Source of the DNA: Labia minor
Lineage: Eukaryota; Arthropoda; Insecta; Dermaptera; Spongiphoridae
Length of the DNA: 64,000 nt
NCBI GenBank assembly: GCA_963082975.1
Contig: OY720344.1
Span: forward strand, 64,446,546-64,510,545
Direction: 5' to 3'
This document shows, in pieces, positions 28,101 through 43,100 of the stretch; positions within the stretch are counted from its first letter, which is position 1; each line of letters begins with the position of its first letter. The notes below the pieces were generated by a model. The model searched no databases. It was not told the DNA's origin and saw only the letters and a program-made list of their open reading frames with translations. The position numbers and the translations under genes were made by a program.

Positions 28101-31100
28101 TTTGTATTTTAAATTAGTCCCTTTAATTTCAATAAGAAAATCTAAGTGTATCCTGTCCCGTTGCATTTGCGTCAGCACTCCTATTCCTCCGCTGAGTGAA
28201 TGGGTCTTGGGAATTTCACCCACACCAATAAACTGGCACAAACAAGAACAGTGAGATTTAATAGTTTCGAAATTATACACTTTCATACCTTTCTTACCTT
28301 CTCGATCCCCCACTATTCATTCGTTCCTATTAAATTGGAAATTATATTGCTAATATATCGTATTTTAATTAATAAATTCAAAAGCGATAATAAATATTTC
28401 ATAAAATTAAATCTTAATGACCGTTGGGTATTTCTCAAATTGTAGTTTATCGGTTCATAGTTACCGTTGTCAAGAATTTATTACTGAATTATTAATTAAT
28501 TAAGGCAATTTTTTACTTTTGTTTATTTATCATTTACATTTGAAACTAAACTATTAATAATCGCGCCTTTAGCTTTTTAATTTAATTTAAAATAGTATAC
28601 CTATTTGTTTATAATTTTTTGGTACGTAATGTTTTGGTTAAGTCATTTAAATTATATATTTTTTTTTTATTAATTATAATATATTATTGAGATTTATTTT
28701 TATAAATTAATGCACATATATATATTTTATTAGTTATTAGTATTTTTTTGATTAAAATTTATAAAAATTGTAAAAATAATAAAACATTAATATTTCAATT
28801 TTTTTATCTATCTTTGTGTACTATAAAGTTGCTCGAAGTAACCACATTCCTACAACTGTCCCTATCCTGAGCTCTACCAAAATCTCTCATTTCCAATATG
28901 ACGTCTCCCTTTAAACAAGTTTCTAGATTATCTTTCTTCACCCATTTAGGCCATCTATTCCACTCATCAACTTTATTATTTCAATAAATATATGAATAAA
29001 TAATATGAATATATGAATATATATATATATATATATATATTATAAATATTATAAATATTATAAATATTTTAATTATTTTTCATTTAATAAAAATATGGTA
29101 AAATAAATACCAGTCAATGAGAATACTTTTGTTGCTATTTTTATTAGATGAATCAAGAACTATTTTATAATCAAATATTATTAATACATATTCAAAATAT
29201 ATACATATGTATATAGATGTTTGTAAGTAAATATACATACCTACCTACATATTTTTATATAAAATTTTGTTTTATAAGATATTATTTGTAAATTTATAAA
29301 ATACCAATATATAATTTTATAAATTCTCTTATTATTACACTAAACATTGAATTGCAAATTAAATGGAATGTTGCTGTTGTTTTTTTTCATTGCATTCCAA
29401 CATTTTTAAGTCGATATAGCTAGAATATAATACAAAGTTGTTGACCTTCCTCTCAAGTTGCAATTTGTTTGTTGTTATTTCCGTCCATAAACTAAACATA
29501 ATATTTGATTAAAAATAATTAATATAAAATAATCAAATTTTAAAGGGTGTTCCATTTTAAGAACATTTCAGATAAGTTTATTTATATGAAACTGTTTTAA
29601 TTCATATATAATTTATTACTATTTTACCTATTTAATTATAATTAAATTGCTGCTAGGTACATATTCGATCTATATTAAAAACAAAATAAATATGAATAAG
29701 ACTAATAAAGTTTTAAAATTTTTAATGTCACCAAGAGAATATTGTAATGAATAATTTTTAGAACAGATTATTATTTTTATCCTACACATTTTTCTTATCT
29801 TCTCTAGTCTATATATATATACCATTAGGTAAATTCAATCTAACTAGGAATTAATTTTAGTATAAAATCTATTGGGATTTATGTTAAGCTCCTCGTTGTT
29901 GACCGATATCTCCATCCGTTTGAAGAACACGTTTGTGCACGTCGAGTATTAATTCTAGTATCTAATTCCCAGAATTATTTAATTATAAAAAAAAAATTAT
30001 TTTAATTTCTAACCATAAATCAAATATATATATAAATATATTCTTCAAAATATATATATATATATATAAAATATTTTGTCTGTGCGTTGATAAGAATTTA
30101 AAATTACATATCTTAACGTTTCATGATATAAAGCAGGGGTCGGCAAACTTTTTCAATATTCGGGTACATTTCTGAAATAATGGAACAGGGATGGGCACAC
30201 TTGGTGATACTTAGAGCCATATTGAAAAATCTAAAATGTTTAAGAGCCTGACCGCAAAAACATTTGATCTATTTGTTTTCCTTTTTTAGTAATAATTTAA
30301 TACTTAGTAATTTGAATTCGGGTACTTATAAATGGCTTCGCGGGTACCTGGTTGCCGACCCCTGATATAAATAATCCAAATATAAATTTTTAATTTTACA
30401 TGTCTGTAAGATTATATTCAATACTCAAAATTCACTGGGTCAATTATTTTGAAATTACTCCATAATATTCTTAAATATCTCTATTTTAATATAAGCTATA
30501 AATTTTCTCTTTTTTTTTTTTACAAAAAACACATTAAATTCTTTTATAAAAATGTATGCAAAGCTCCACGTTGTTTATTCGATGTCTTCCTCAGCTTTAA
30601 ATATTTAGATTCTATAATCACGAAGAATAATATTCGAGAAGAATTTAAATAAAAGTTGAAATTGGCTAATACCTGTTATTGTGTGTAGTAAAAGAGTTTA
30701 TTTCACAAAAATTATTATTCAAAATTATAATTTATAAAACATTAATTTTCTGGTTCTATTATATGTATTCGAATTGGGATCTATGATTTTAAATTAGTAT
30801 TCTTTTTTCGACTCGTAATGTCGAAGATAGATTCATATTATAACAAATATAGTATAGTATATAATTCAATTAGTGATTAAGTTAAAAAATAAATAAAAAA
30901 ACAAAAATAAAATGAACGTTTTAATATAGTGATTGAAATAAAATAAATGAAAAGCTATTACAAACAGACTTTCAACAAAATACTAGACATCACTCCAGAG
31001 TATTACATTTATATATATATAAGGTTTTCTTTTGATATAAGATGATAATAACTTGTATAAAAGTATAAAGTTTAGAAAGTTGAAATTTGTTAAATCTTCA

Positions 31101-34100
31101 TCCCTTTGTTATTTTTAAGTTGAATAATTGAAAAACTTATAAAAGAGGTGAACATCGAAGATAATTACCGACCGACGATAGTAAGGGAGGTATTGTTTTC
31201 ACACCAAATTTCACATGTGGAGATTTTTACATATCTCCACGAATCATGCATTTTCTTAACAGAAAAAAGTATTTATAGCATGTCTGTCCGTCCTTCCGTC
31301 CGTATAGCTTGAACGGCTAAACGGATTTTGATGAAATTTGGTATATTTACTTAATACATCAGTATAATGAATTGATCAACTTTTGGTGCCAATCCGGAAA
31401 CCGTAAGTGGTAGTATTAGCGATCGACGATAGGAAGGGAAGGGTTATTTTCATACCAAATTTCACATGAGGAGAATTTTTACATATCTCCACGAATCATG
31501 CACTTTGTATTGGTTTTATCCTCGAGAAAAATCATCTTTATTAGTTTTTTCTTAATTTAAAATTATATGACGTCATTCAGCCATTCATGACGTCACAGCC
31601 TGGTCTTTCATATATATTATAAATAAAATAAAATTAAAAATATTTATGTTATATCCATATCTGTTTTTTATTACATTAATAGATGTATTAAAATTATTTG
31701 AAATTGTTTCTGAAGCTGGAAATTAATCTACTTCAAACCGTCGGTCGGTACGGACTTGGCCACAGGTCAACTTATTTTTTTTTTAAATTGCAGAGGCTTC
31801 TATTTCGGGATAAAAGGTTATTAGGTTTTTTTATATTCATTTATTTTCAATTAAGTAAATTGCACCAAACAAATATTTACATCAATCGATTTTGTTAGAA
31901 TCTTTTAAGAAGCTTTGCGATTGGTTGAACTATTTATGAAATTTATATATATCACTACAATTTAAATATTAGTGTGAGAGGATGAACGTCTAGGACCTAT
32001 ATCATTTGTTCGATCGAAAATAAATTTTGATGCTAGATTATAAAAATTTTCATAATTAAAAATTAATCAAGCGTACTTTTTGGTAATAGGATTGATAAAT
32101 ATGAATATAGAAGCGATTTCTAAGAAGATCCGCGAGCCGGGACAGTTCCGGTTGAAAGCGGAGGGGAAAGCGCGAGGCATTTGGCACACAAATCGCGCGC
32201 ACGCGCACTGACAGACCATCCATACATGACCTTGAAACGTTCCATTCACTTTCCATGGGTGCATCTCGTAGCTTCATCCGGGTCTCCATTTTGTCCCTAA
32301 TTTCATTCAATCCCAAAACCAGTTCACGCGATTCCGTCTCGACTTTACACTTGAATTGTATTCAATAGAAATAGAAAAAACCAATGCACCATTACAATCA
32401 CAATCGAATCCACTAGTCACCGTCCACCCACCCAACCACCCATCACTAACGAATCAACGTAATAAAAAGAATATCGAAATATGATCATTTTTTACTTTAA
32501 TTAATGAAGTATTTATACAGGGAAAAATAATATATGACGATATTCATTCAAAAATAGTCAAAGAGAAATTCTTTCAATATAGAGTTCAGATTTTATTATC
32601 TTACTATCCTATATATTTAAATATATTCTTAATATTGTGTGGTGTGGGGAGAAGGTGAGGATTCACACAATATAAATAACATTTAAAAAAAATATTAAGG
32701 AAAACTTTAAATAGAAATTTAAAAAAATAAATATATTTTAAAAAATAATACCTAATTAAAAAAAATAATTTAAGATTTTATTATATTATGGTATATAAAA
32801 ATAAATTAAAAAATATAAATAATATATACAATTATAATTGTTGGGTTTGGTATTTTATATCCCCTTAAAGGGGAGAAGTGGGATTAAAATAAATAAATAA
32901 GTAAAAATTTTATTTATAATTTTAATTTTAATATATCATGAAATAAATATAATAAATTCAAAAATATATATAATTTAAAATTTAAATATTATAATATTTG
33001 AAACAAAACAATTTCTCTTTAAAAAGTGAACGATATTATAGTTGAATCTGTCGCATTGTAATAATTATAAATAAGTATTTCTTTTTACCGACCGACGATA
33101 GCAAGGGAGGTATTGTTTTCACACCAAATTTCACATGTGGAGATTTTTACATATCTCCACGAATCATGCATTTTCTTAACAGAATAAGTTGACCTGTGGC
33201 CAGGTCCGAACCGACCGACGGTTTGAAATAAATTAATTTCCAGCTACAGAAACAATTTCAAATAATTTTCATATATCTATTAATGTAATAAAAAACAGAT
33301 AGGCATACATAAATAATAAATATAAACATTTTTAATTTTATTTTATTTATAATATATATGCAAGACCAGGCTGTGACGTCATGAATGGCTGGATGACGTC
33401 ATATAATTTTAAATCAAGAAAAAACTAATAAATATGATTTTTCTCGAGGATAAAACCAATACAAAGTGCATGATTCGTGGTGATATATAAAAAAAATCTC
33501 CTTTGGTGTGAAAATAACCCTTTCCTTCCTATCGTCGATCGCTAATACTACCACTTCCGGTTTCCGGAATTGCACCAAAAGTTGATCAATTCATCCCACT
33601 GATGCATTAAGTAAATATACCAAATTTCATCAAAATCGGTTGAGCCGTTCAGGCTGTACACATCTATACGGACGGACAGACGGACAGACGGACGGACAGA
33701 CGGACGGACAGACGGACGGACAGACGGACAGACGGACGGACAGACATCATGCTAAAAATACTTTTTTCTGTTTAGAAAATGCATGATTCGTGGAGATATG
33801 TAAAAATCTCCACATGTGAAATTTGGTGTGAAAACAATACCTCCCTTACTATCGTCGGTCGGTAAAAAAGTATTTTTAGCATGATGTCTGTCTGCCCGTC
33901 CGTCCGTCCGTATAGATGTGTACAGCCTGAACGGCTCAACGGATTTTGATGAAATTTGGTATATTTACTTAATGCATCAGTGGGATGATTTGATCAACTT
34001 TTGGTGCAAATCCGGAAACCTGAAGTGGTAGTATTAGCGATCGACGATAGGAAGGGAAGGGTTATTTTCATACCAAATTTCACATGAGGAGATTTTTTAC

Positions 34101-37100
34101 ATATCATCACGAATCATTCACTTTGCATTGGTTTTATACTCGAGAAAAATCATCTTTATTAGTTTTTTCTTAATTAAAATTATATGACGTCATCCAGCCA
34201 TTCATGACGTCACAGCCTGGTGTTCCATATATATTATAAATAAAATAAAATTAAAAATATTTATGTTATATCCATATCTGTTTTTTATTACATTAATAGA
34301 TGTATTAAAATTATTTGAAATTGTTTCTGTAGCTGGAAATTAATTTATTTCAAACCGTCGGTCGGTTCGGACCTGGCCACAGGGAACTTATTTAGTTATT
34401 ACTACTATTTAGACAATAGCACATATTATATTATTATATTTTATATAAATAAAGATTTAATCTATAAAAATTTAGGTTTAGACGCTAATAATAATGAAAT
34501 AAATGAACAATTACTAATGTTATTTCATTTATATCAGATAAGATTGAAGATTATAATATTACACTTACTAATATTGTATGCACACATTCCGGGGCCAGAT
34601 TAAATTCTTAATTCAATGTTGAATAATTAAACAATCAAATAAAAATGTGCTGTGGCCAGGCACAGAACAGTTGGACGATTTAAAATAATTAAACACAACA
34701 TTTTATATATTTATATATATATATATATATGTATTTTTTATTTAACCAGTTGGATTAATGTAAAAAAAATACGACAATGAATATAAAATAAATAATTTGT
34801 AAACTACCACTTCCGGTTTACTGATATACACCAAAAGTTGATGGATTCATGCTACTGATGAATTAAGGAAATATAACAAATTTTATCAAAATCCGTTAAG
34901 CTGTTCAAGCTATAAACGTCTATACGCGCACACAATGGACAGACGGACGGACAGACAGATGGACAGACATGCTAAAAATACTTTTTTCTGTTAAGAAAAT
35001 GCATGATTCGTGGAGATCTGTAAAAATCTCCACATGTGAAATTTGGTGTGAAAACAATACCTTCCCTTCCTATCGTCGGTCAAAAGTCATCTTTTAATTA
35101 TAAATTATTAATGAATTAATTAAAATTGATAATTGATAATATTTCGAATATACTTCTCTTTTCAGTATCAAATTCTAAAAATATTTCAATCAAATTTCTT
35201 TCAATTCTTAATAATATTGTACGAGGGCAATTCCCAAAGTAGGTTACGTTTTGGAATTAAGACAAAACTAGTACAGGAAAATGTTTTTATTATATACATT
35301 TTAAAGAGCAACTAAAATACTATTTTTCTACATAATCGTCAAAAAAGTTGAGACATTTATCGTAGCGATGAACGAGCTTCGAAATTTCTTCCTCATAGAA
35401 ATCCGCCCTCTGAGTGTGTTACCCACCTTGCACAAAACTTATGGTAGCCTAACTTTAGAGAAACAATTTAGTACAATAAAGTACGTGAAATTTGCGGAAA
35501 ACTGAAGGAAAGTTCGGTTATGGTGAAACGACGGTTTCCTCTAATTTTTACCGACCGACGATAGTAAGGGAGGTATTGTTTTCACACCAAATTTCACATG
35601 TGGAGATTTTTACATATCTCCACGAATCATGCATTTTCTTAGCAGAAAAAAGTATTTTTAGCATGATGTCTGTCGGTCCGTCCGTATAGATGTGTACAGC
35701 CTGAACGGTTCAACCGATTTGGATGAAATTTGGTATATTTACTTAATGCATCAGTGGGATTAATTGATCAACTTTTGGTGCAAATCCGGAAACCGGAAGT
35801 GGTAGTATTAGCGATCGACGATAGGAAGGGAAGGATTATTTTCACACCAAATTTCACATGAGGAGATTTTTTTATATATCATCACGAATCATGCACTTTG
35901 TATTGGTTTTATCCTTATTTATTAGTTTTTTCTTCATTTAAAATTATATGACGTCATTCAGCCATTCATGACGTCACAGCCTGGTCTTGCATATATATTA
36001 TAAATAAAATAAAATTAAAAATGTTTATATTTATTATTTATGTTATATCCATATCTGTTTTTTATTACATTAATAGATATATTAAAATTATTTGAAATTG
36101 TTTCTGTAGCTGCTAATTAATTTACTTCAAACCGTCGGTCGGTTCGGACCTGGCCACAGGTCAACTTATTTCATTGATCTTTTCCAACAGTTCATTTTTT
36201 TTCACCGTCGTTTCACCATAATCGAACTTTCCTTCAGTTTTCCGCAAATTTCACGCACTTTATTGTACTAAAATGTTTCTCAAAAGTTAGGCTACCATAA
36301 GTTTTGTGCCAGGTGGGTAACACACTCAGAGGGCGGATTTCTATGAGGAAGAAATTTCGAAGCTCGTTCATCGCTACGATAAATGTCTCAACTTTTTTGA
36401 CGATTATTTAGAAAAATAGTATTTTTGTTGCTCTTTCAAATGTATATAATAAAAAACATTTTCCTGTACTAGTTTTGTCTTAATTCCAAAACGTAACCTA
36501 CTTTGGGAATTGCCCTCGTACAATATTATTAAGAATTGAAAGAAATTTGATTGAAATATTTTTAGAATTTGATACTGAAAAGAGAAGTATATTCGAAATA
36601 TTATCAATTATCAATTTTAATTAATTCATTAATAATTTATAATTAAAAGATGACTTTTGACCGACGATAGGAAGGGAAGGTATTGTTTTCACACCAAATT
36701 TCACATGTGGAGATTTTTACAGATCTCCACGAATCATGCATTTTCTTAACAGAAAAAAGTATTTTTAGCATGTCTGTCCATCTGTCTGTCCGTCCGTCTG
36801 TCCATTGTGTGCGCGTATAGACGTTTATAGCTTGAACAGCTTAACGGATTTTGATAAAATTTGTTATATTTCCTTAATTCATCAGTAGCATGAATCCATC
36901 AACTTTTGGTGTATATCAGTAAACCGGAAGTGGTAGTTTACAAATTATTTATTTTATATTCATTGTCGTATTTTTTTTAGTTTAGTATATATTTAAATTA
37001 TTTGAAAACATGGTCAATTAATGACAAGATATTATTGGAATATTTTAAAATATTAGAAGAAAATTATAGAAATTAACAATTTTATTGTTTATTATAATAC

Positions 37101-40100
37101 AAGAATTTATATAATTTTTAATAATTTCTTTATTAAATATTTTTAACATTAATTTGTTTTTTTTTTAATGCATAAATCAAGGTGAAAAAACAAGATGATT
37201 TTATTTTAAATAAATTAAAATGTAAAACATCATAAAACAAGAAAACGAGGCTATTCGATTAAAATCTTATCTAAACGATATAGGAACGAAATACTTAAAC
37301 TCTATTGGTGGATAAAATAATAGGATTCATTTTATCACGATTTACCATGAGAAGATTTTAATCACTATTAATTTTATATGAGAGAAAAGGAATCAATACT
37401 TGATATACTTAATCATCCTTTTCATATTTTAAATTAAACATTAATTAGACGAAATGATGAAAATTAAAGAATAGAAAAAGGAATTTTGTAATTTGTGTGT
37501 TATAAGAGAAATCGTAAATTTTTAACCATTCTTAAAATTTCTTAAAATACACCTCATTCCATCCCGTCTCTCTTCCGATTCCCTCATATCGGCTTTTACA
37601 TTATCCTTCCTCCATTTATGGCACATGTCTCGTTCATTGTAACCTTTTCTATATTATAATTCTATCTACATATATTCTGAGATGTATAGAAATTTTCATT
37701 ATCTAATCTCTATCATTTCCCCAGAGATGTTATTTCTTGCACTAAATTACTTTCATAAATATACCCTAAGTTTATTCTTTTTTTACTACCAGAGATAGTA
37801 TTGCGATCACGAAAATTTTTGATGCCGAAATTTTGATGTTTTTATACATTTTGAAGGTCCCTGAGTCATTTTCACTAAGGTTGAGAAAAATGTCTGTAAG
37901 TGTGTAGACAAGATTACGGAAAAACGGATTGGGCTAAAATAATGAAATTTGGTACACGGGTATTATTTAAAACTCGTAGTTTTCTATCAACTTTTGAGAA
38001 ATGAAGATCATTCGGATGAGGGTCATTTTCTACCACGTTTTCATTTTTTTTCCTCTAAACTGGCCGTAAAAATAAAGATATATATTTGATAGTTTTTCAC
38101 ATGATTAAAAGTTGTATAAAACTGATATATATAGAATTTCAGTTTGATTGATTAGCTGAAAGTACCGGTATTATAATTCTATAATACAGCAAATCACGCG
38201 GCACCACGTCATGTGGTGCCATCAACAAAGAGCCCGCGCTAATTTAATAAATATTATTTTTAATTTATAATTTTTTATTAAATTTAAATTAAATATAATA
38301 TATGTTAATTAATCCAATTCAAATTTGCGAGATAGTCGAGTGGAGACACTCCAGATTTTTTATATTATGAATCACTGCATAATTTTTTATAACTATAAGT
38401 TTATAAGTTTTATAAATTTAATTTTTAATAAAATAAGTTTTGTATATTCATTAACAAACTCAAGCATTTACCATTGGATTTAAATTCTTTTCTAATATTA
38501 TTATAAGTCGTGATTATACAAATAATAAATATATCGATTTTTTTATGAATTAATACTATTAATTTTATTTAATTAAAATTTAAAAAAAAATACAAAACAT
38601 TAAAAAATAAACTTACTTTCTTTTATTAAATTACTTTGACTATATTCTTAATATGAAAATACAAATTTTAAAAATACTAATAATTTAAGGAAGCTTAGGA
38701 AGATTGAAATTTGTCCGCTGTATGTATGTGTTATATATGAAATTAACTGCCTAAGACATTTATTTGTTATGATCATCGTCATCATGATTATATTGATGTT
38801 ATATTATAATTGGGATTAATTCAGTTGATATCAACAAACTTTATTCTGATTAACATTCATATTTCTAAAGTAAATTCATTCAGATGAAATTGGAGATTAC
38901 ATACTCAATTTTGTGTGTCCCTTAATTATCATATTTTTGCACTTGTATTGAAGCTTTGTTCTATTTGAACAAATTTCAACGCTTCTCATGATTTGTTTCG
39001 ATACTCAAGCCGAATAGCCATCGAATTAAAGACAATAAAAAAAATATATCATATTTTAAATAAACGATTCTGGTTATCATATAGGTATATACATATTAAA
39101 AGAATTTTATATTCGTTTTTTGTTATAATATATTTTATCATAAATAACTCTATATTTTCCTAATATAATAATATCATTAAAAGAATAAAATAAAATATTA
39201 TTAAAATAAGATAAAATGAATATATATACTCATACCATATATATTTCTATATATATATATATAACTGCTTTTCAGCAACTCGTCCAAAGCATCAACTTCT
39301 AATATTGGATTGATTTCCTTTTGAAAATTAGAAGATATGGAGATTGATATAGGATTTTAATTGGATAATATAGAACTTTTAGAACCTGGTATAACCTGAA
39401 GATGTATGAAATCCTAAACTAAAGGCTCGTTGTTTTCCAATTAAATGTCGTCTTAAGCCCAATTACACGGGCTTAGTACTTGTCATTAGTTCAGAGGTCG
39501 GCAATACTTTGGGCCAAAATGAAATTGTCAAAATGTCTTCCGGGCCGGAGGACCATAATTCGAAAACACTAATAAAAAAAATTTATCTTTTTTTTAGAGA
39601 CATATTGAATGAAAAATCAAAATAAGAGCGAACTTTTTCAACGGGCCAGCGGGCGTTCAAAAAGCCCGCGCTTAAAAGTATTTGCTGATAGAAAGTGGAA
39701 ATTTTTACATCACAATATTTCCCCAATTAATTTCATTTTTTTCATAAAATATGTGAATAAGGGAGGTATGGATAATTTTATTTTAAATAATTTTAATTAT
39801 AAATTTGTCAAATAAAAAAAACATAATTCCAGAATTTTTTGCTCATTAAATTATAAAGAAATTTTAAATTTCTTCATCAATATTTGCAAAACCTTCGATA
39901 CATAAACCTATCTATTATACATTAAATAAAACTGAGCATTGAAAGGGAAGGAGAGTATTTTAAAGCATAAAATTCACAAGTATCATCTTTCGTTAGATTA
40001 CTATCTAAAAGTTTTTAAAAGATAATTAATCATAATTATTATGATGAGTCTCTTAATAGTTGTTTTTCTTTATTAAAATGATGAAAAGATAAAGAAAAAA

Positions 40101-43100
40101 AGACTTAAGAGATAAAGTAAAAAACACCTTAAAAGATAAAGAATGAAATAAAATATAAATTATTGTCTAAAATAGTTATACACATTTACTCTTATGTTAA
40201 TTTTTACCATAAATATTACATATTATCATTTACTTCTATTTTTTTTATAAGAATATTTTGGATTGAAATATACAATAAAATAAATAAAATTTAATTAATG
40301 TTATTAAAATTTTAAATATTTTCTTAAAATATATATATATATAATATATTATCAAGGATATCTGAGGATTTATCTGAGATAAAATGCTGAATTCTCTGAT
40401 CTAGACGATAAAGGTTCAGACTTCTCCAAGTTCACAAAAATTAATATTTAATCTTATTATACCTAAAATAAATTGACTAAAATGAGTTTAGATTCCTAGA
40501 GTCAATAAAAAATATTAATATTGAATATAAATTTAGGAATATAGCTATTATTATTTTAATAATTAATTTATTTATAGGTATAATAATATAATTATAATTG
40601 TTTATGAACATATTTAATTGAAAATATTTATATAGTTTATTAAATTTTTTATTAAATTTTATAATTCAATTTTTGAATTTTTTTGTATTCTTAAATGTCC
40701 TATTTTTATTTAATTATTAATTATGAAAATAAATTTAATTTTTATTATAACTAGAATTCACAATAAATTATTATATATAATATATATAAAACATTAATAA
40801 GAAATATCAATACATAAGTGACTTTAACGCAGTGAAAAAAAACATTGTGAGTTGAATTTTAATTAAAATACAAACAAAATATTGAAAAAAGGATGAAATT
40901 AGGAGTAAGAGTGATCAATCCAAGAATACCTAAACAAAACTTTAATAATTTAATAAGAAAATATAAAATTCCTATATATATTTCTCATTAAATATATAAT
41001 TAAGTATTAACTAATGAATATTGATTTATATTCTAACTTTAATTAATTAATTAATTAATTCAATTAATTAAAATGTATTTAGCTATTGTTTAAATCACAA
41101 TAATCTTATATTTAATTAATTTAATTTTAATGATCAATTAAAAGAAATTATAAGTTATTATTATCAAAATAAGTAAAAAATTTATTATTTTAATAAAAAA
41201 ATTATGTTTTTTTTTATTTTGAAATGTTAAATTGAAAGAAAAAAAATAATGATAGTGTATTGTTCTACAATTAGAATATTTTTTTATGGAGAATTTAAAA
41301 ATCTTAAATTTTTAATATTATACAACAGTATATCTACTGTATTTCCACTAATTAGATTCCGTGGTAATTTATTTTAAATATTAAGTGAAGTCTCCGGAAT
41401 TCCGGCCCAGACTTCTTATTAAATAAAATGTAGAGGTTCATATACGCATATATCATGATGTTGATGAAATAAATATTAATAATTTATTTATTTATTTATT
41501 TTTTTGTATTTTTTATTTTGTTAATAGACTTTCAATAACATTTTAATTTTACTTTATTTTTAAATAAAATAGATGCAATTCTCTCCCCTTTCTTCTCCCA
41601 CCCTGTGTGAAAAGCGTTCAACCGGCAAATTTCCCCCTCTCCCACCCTTCTCTCTCTTTCTCACTTATCCCCACTCTTGATGGTTTGAGGTCCAAGAAGA
41701 AGTACCGGGAGAAAGCCTTCAATATGAAGAGAGTCATTCCGTTGGCTTCACACACTCGTCTACACCAACACATATACATAAAACACACACCTTGATATTC
41801 GCGTGTTCAGAGCTCAGAGCGCGTTGCTCACTTTTCCCCCATTCTCTTCCATTCCCCATTGCCGCTTATGGGCGGCCCGCGTGAAGCCAACCAACCTGGA
41901 CAATCTCAGACACACAGGCAGTAACAAATATTCACAGCCGATAGAAGGACGAACGGCCAGTCATTTAGGATTTCTGACATATCATAACCAAAATGTAAGT
42001 AAACGACATCACCTGCTCTCCTTTGGGATTCAGACAGGAATGCACTTAAGATAACTAAGCATGACGTAATCCGTCAAAGCGCACATGTGAGTCACTCAAT
42101 CATTCAGGGCTTATAGAAATTTTACAAAATAAATATTAATTTATTAAAATAAAATACAATTTATTTAAATTATATTTATTGATTCTATAATCAAATACAA
42201 ATAATTAATATATTAATTATATTCCAAATTCAATAAATTGAAATTCAATTGAATATCTTTTCTTATGATTTCTTAAATACTTAATTCAAAAAATGTAATA
42301 TGTGATTTTTTGATAGAGATATATATAAATAAATAAATGTGGAATTATATAAAAGTTATTTTTTAAAAGAGACTTTAATGCAGTAATTAAAATATTTCAT
42401 ATTTTATTTTTTAGAGAGATCTAACAAAGGCGAATAAAATAAAACTAATTTATCATTGCAAATAATTTGAAAATATATAAATTATTGAAAAGTTATTAAT
42501 TTTAATATCTTATTATATTTTAATTAAAAAATGTATAATAATCTAGAAATTTCAAAAAACTAAGGTGAAAATATACCTTTAATTATTATTATTATTATTT
42601 TAGTTAAAAATAATATATATATATATAATTGTTTATAATTTAATTTTTTTTCTTTTAGTCTGTTTCATTAAAATTTGATCTATTCTCAAATTTCAAAAGG
42701 CGTGATTTTAAAGTTTTTATCATATTTAAAATATGTTCTGTTTATTATTATTATTGATAGTAGTAGTAGTAAATAAATAGGATAAGTGTTTTATAAAAAA
42801 TATTCATTTTCACTTTTTATATATTTATTTTATATCGTATATATATTCAAGATTAAATACAATTGAATCAATATTTATATTAATATGAGGTTTAAGAAGA
42901 CCTTTAAATTTTATTTATGGTCACTAACCTTTAGTATTAATTTATGTTAGCTAGAGAGAGAGAGAGAGAGAGAGAGATTATTCTAATTTTATGGAATTTC
43001 TAGAATTTGTAATGATTTAATATCTAGTTATTTATATATATTTAATATTAATTATACAATTGAAAATGAATTGTATAAGTTATGACAATGCAATATAAGA

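Larger units (their letters stand above)
34762..36978. repeat. Large inverted duplication, arms about 770 bp
   Basis: Left arm 34,762-35,533 and right arm 36,207-36,978 are reverse complements with only scattered differences; paired landmarks keep a coordinate sum of 71,739-71,740 throughout, so there are almost no indels. Each arm carries part of a B-prime element, unique AT-rich sequence and a truncated mariner. The spacer is a full family B element. Confidence 0.88.

Noticed and set aside
33660-33750. Regular GGAC/CAGA repeats resembling a repeat array
   Set aside because: Simple microsatellite inside a transposable element, without spacers; not a CRISPR array.
35133-36607. Two similar 60-67-codon ORFs in opposite orientation
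   Set aside because: They are the same AT-rich sequence in both arms of the inverted duplication, antisense to mariner remains, not a gene pair.
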